29,942 nt of DNA from positions 524,425 through 554,366 of the forward strand of contig BFEA01000550.1 of assembly GCA_003427395.1 (NCBI GenBank). Direction: 5' to 3'. The notes below the pieces were generated by a model that saw only the letters and a list, made by a program, of their open reading frames with translations, ran no database searches and was not told the DNA's origin. Both the position numbers and the translations under genes were made by a program. The stretch comes from Chara braunii (lineage: Eukaryota > Streptophyta > Charophyceae > Charales > Characeae). The number at the start of each line of letters is the position of its first letter. Within the stretch, counting starts at the first letter, position 1. Positions 28,995-29,942 of the stretch are shown one piece after another.

Positions 28995-29942
28995 GTATAA
29001 ATATGAAGATCCTTTCACTGAAGGTGATATGTAGGAGGGTGCTATGAACTCATGGCTGTAATCTTCTCAGAGGAAGAACAATCTTCTACTCTTCTCTTGT
29101 TATTTCTGTTTCTTTTTTGAAGTTTTCCCTGTTTACAGAACTGGAGACCATAAGACTGAAGTGAGACACAAGAGAAGTGCTTACAATGGTGAATTATGGT
29201 CGTCGACATATGCGGTGGCCCAGTCTTTGTTTTGGTCATCCAGTTGCCCTTACTTCGGCCTCACCAGGTCACTCGCTCAAAATTGTCATGCATTCTGTAA
29301 TTAGCTCCTTCCCCATTCGTTCATCCATCCATTCAAGACACAGGCTGGGAGATGTGCGTCAATAACCCACGTTCTTTCTTTGGTTCAGGACAATGGCTGG
29401 GAGATGTGAGAAACATAAAAAAAAAACAACGGAAAACAAGAGGGACAGGGGCATCGTCATTCGAAGTTATGCGGCTGGTGAAAGAGAACTCTTCTTTCTC
29501 TGTCTCTCTCTCTCCCCCTCTCCGTTGGTTCCCTCCCCCTCCCCCCCTTCCTTATCACATAGTCTTCCAAGTTGTCTGTGAGTTCACATCCCCTATGTTC
29601 TCCCCTCTGTGTTTATTGATCAGCACCCATGTATCTGACCACCCATCTGATCATGCGTTCTTGCTCTGTCATCAAGGATTCACCCTTCCCTAGCTCTGTT
29701 GTTCAACCACTTTGTTATGATCCTGGCCAATTTCGAAGTACACATATTCATCAGATTGCATGGGTCCTAGGGACCATCTCACGCAAATGTGTACATGTCA
29801 TGCATCATCTTCACACACAGTGATCAATAGTATCAACCATAGACAAAGGTAGAGAAGAAGAGGACCGAGTTTCACAGCTTATATTATCAGAAATATGAAT
29901 ACAAAGTGTTTCAAAGTTCCCCTGAGTCCAGCGCTCATCAGC
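28995..29942 (+). other. Presumed intron or flank right of the exon
   Basis: It begins with a GT donor and has no recognisable next exon up to the window end. A short motif GGCTGGGAGATGTG occurs at about 29344 and again at about 29396. The rest is C/T-rich, with a C-rich run at 29515-29555. Confidence 0.45.

Overview
The window is eukaryotic nuclear DNA made almost entirely of decayed LTR retrotransposons and tandem repeats, with one recognisable host exon near the right end. Gag, protease, RT, RNase H, integrase and chromodomain segments of Ty3/gypsy (Metaviridae, chromovirus-type) elements can be read on both strands, all broken by stops, frameshifts and deletions. The host exon resembles a flotillin/SPFH-family coiled coil, has clean GT/AG borders, and sits among long CT-rich non-coding DNA. 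This fits a large, repeat-rich plant or streptophyte-alga genome; a charophyte such as Chara is my best guess, but that is inference from overall character only.

Layout. (1) 1-3.5 kb, minus strand: 5' part of element A, with a probable LTR, primer-binding site, a long AT-rich leader, a 20-unit ACGTG-containing repeat and a broken gag. (2) 4.0-10.5 kb, minus strand: element B, a nearly complete but heavily mutated gag-PR-RT-RNaseH-IN-chromodomain series ending in a probable 3' LTR with a TATA box. (3) 11.2-14.04 kb: a block of three unrelated tandem repeats (172 bp x7, 35 bp x8, about 53 bp x16-17), then a 65-base assembly gap and a CT tract. (4) 15.1-16.8 kb, plus strand: element E, a 5'-truncated integrase plus classical chromodomain with one in-frame stop, followed by a small stop-overlapping ORF. 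(5) 17.5-20.2 kb, plus strand: element D, RNase H end, integrase, degenerate chromodomain, PPT and a 3' LTR. (6) 20.2-27.86 kb, minus strand: element C, complete from LTR to LTR, with TG...CA ends, a 4-bp target duplication, PPT and PBS-like site, but lacking nearly all of RT and RNase H. (7) 27.86-29.94 kb: host-like DNA with the flotillin-like exon.

In an active element these parts form one cycle: Gag makes the particle, PR matures it, RT/RNase H copies the RNA from a tRNA-primed PBS and a PPT, integrase inserts the cDNA, and the chromodomain-type tail would steer insertion to marked chromatin. No element here can do this alone. Many inactivating stops sit where a CAG or CGA codon is expected, which points to decay by deamination of methylated cytosine. 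I found no rRNA, tRNA or CRISPR, and no clear novel multi-gene system. The most unusual items are the ACGTG array in a retroelement leader and the fixed-length 172-bp satellite.
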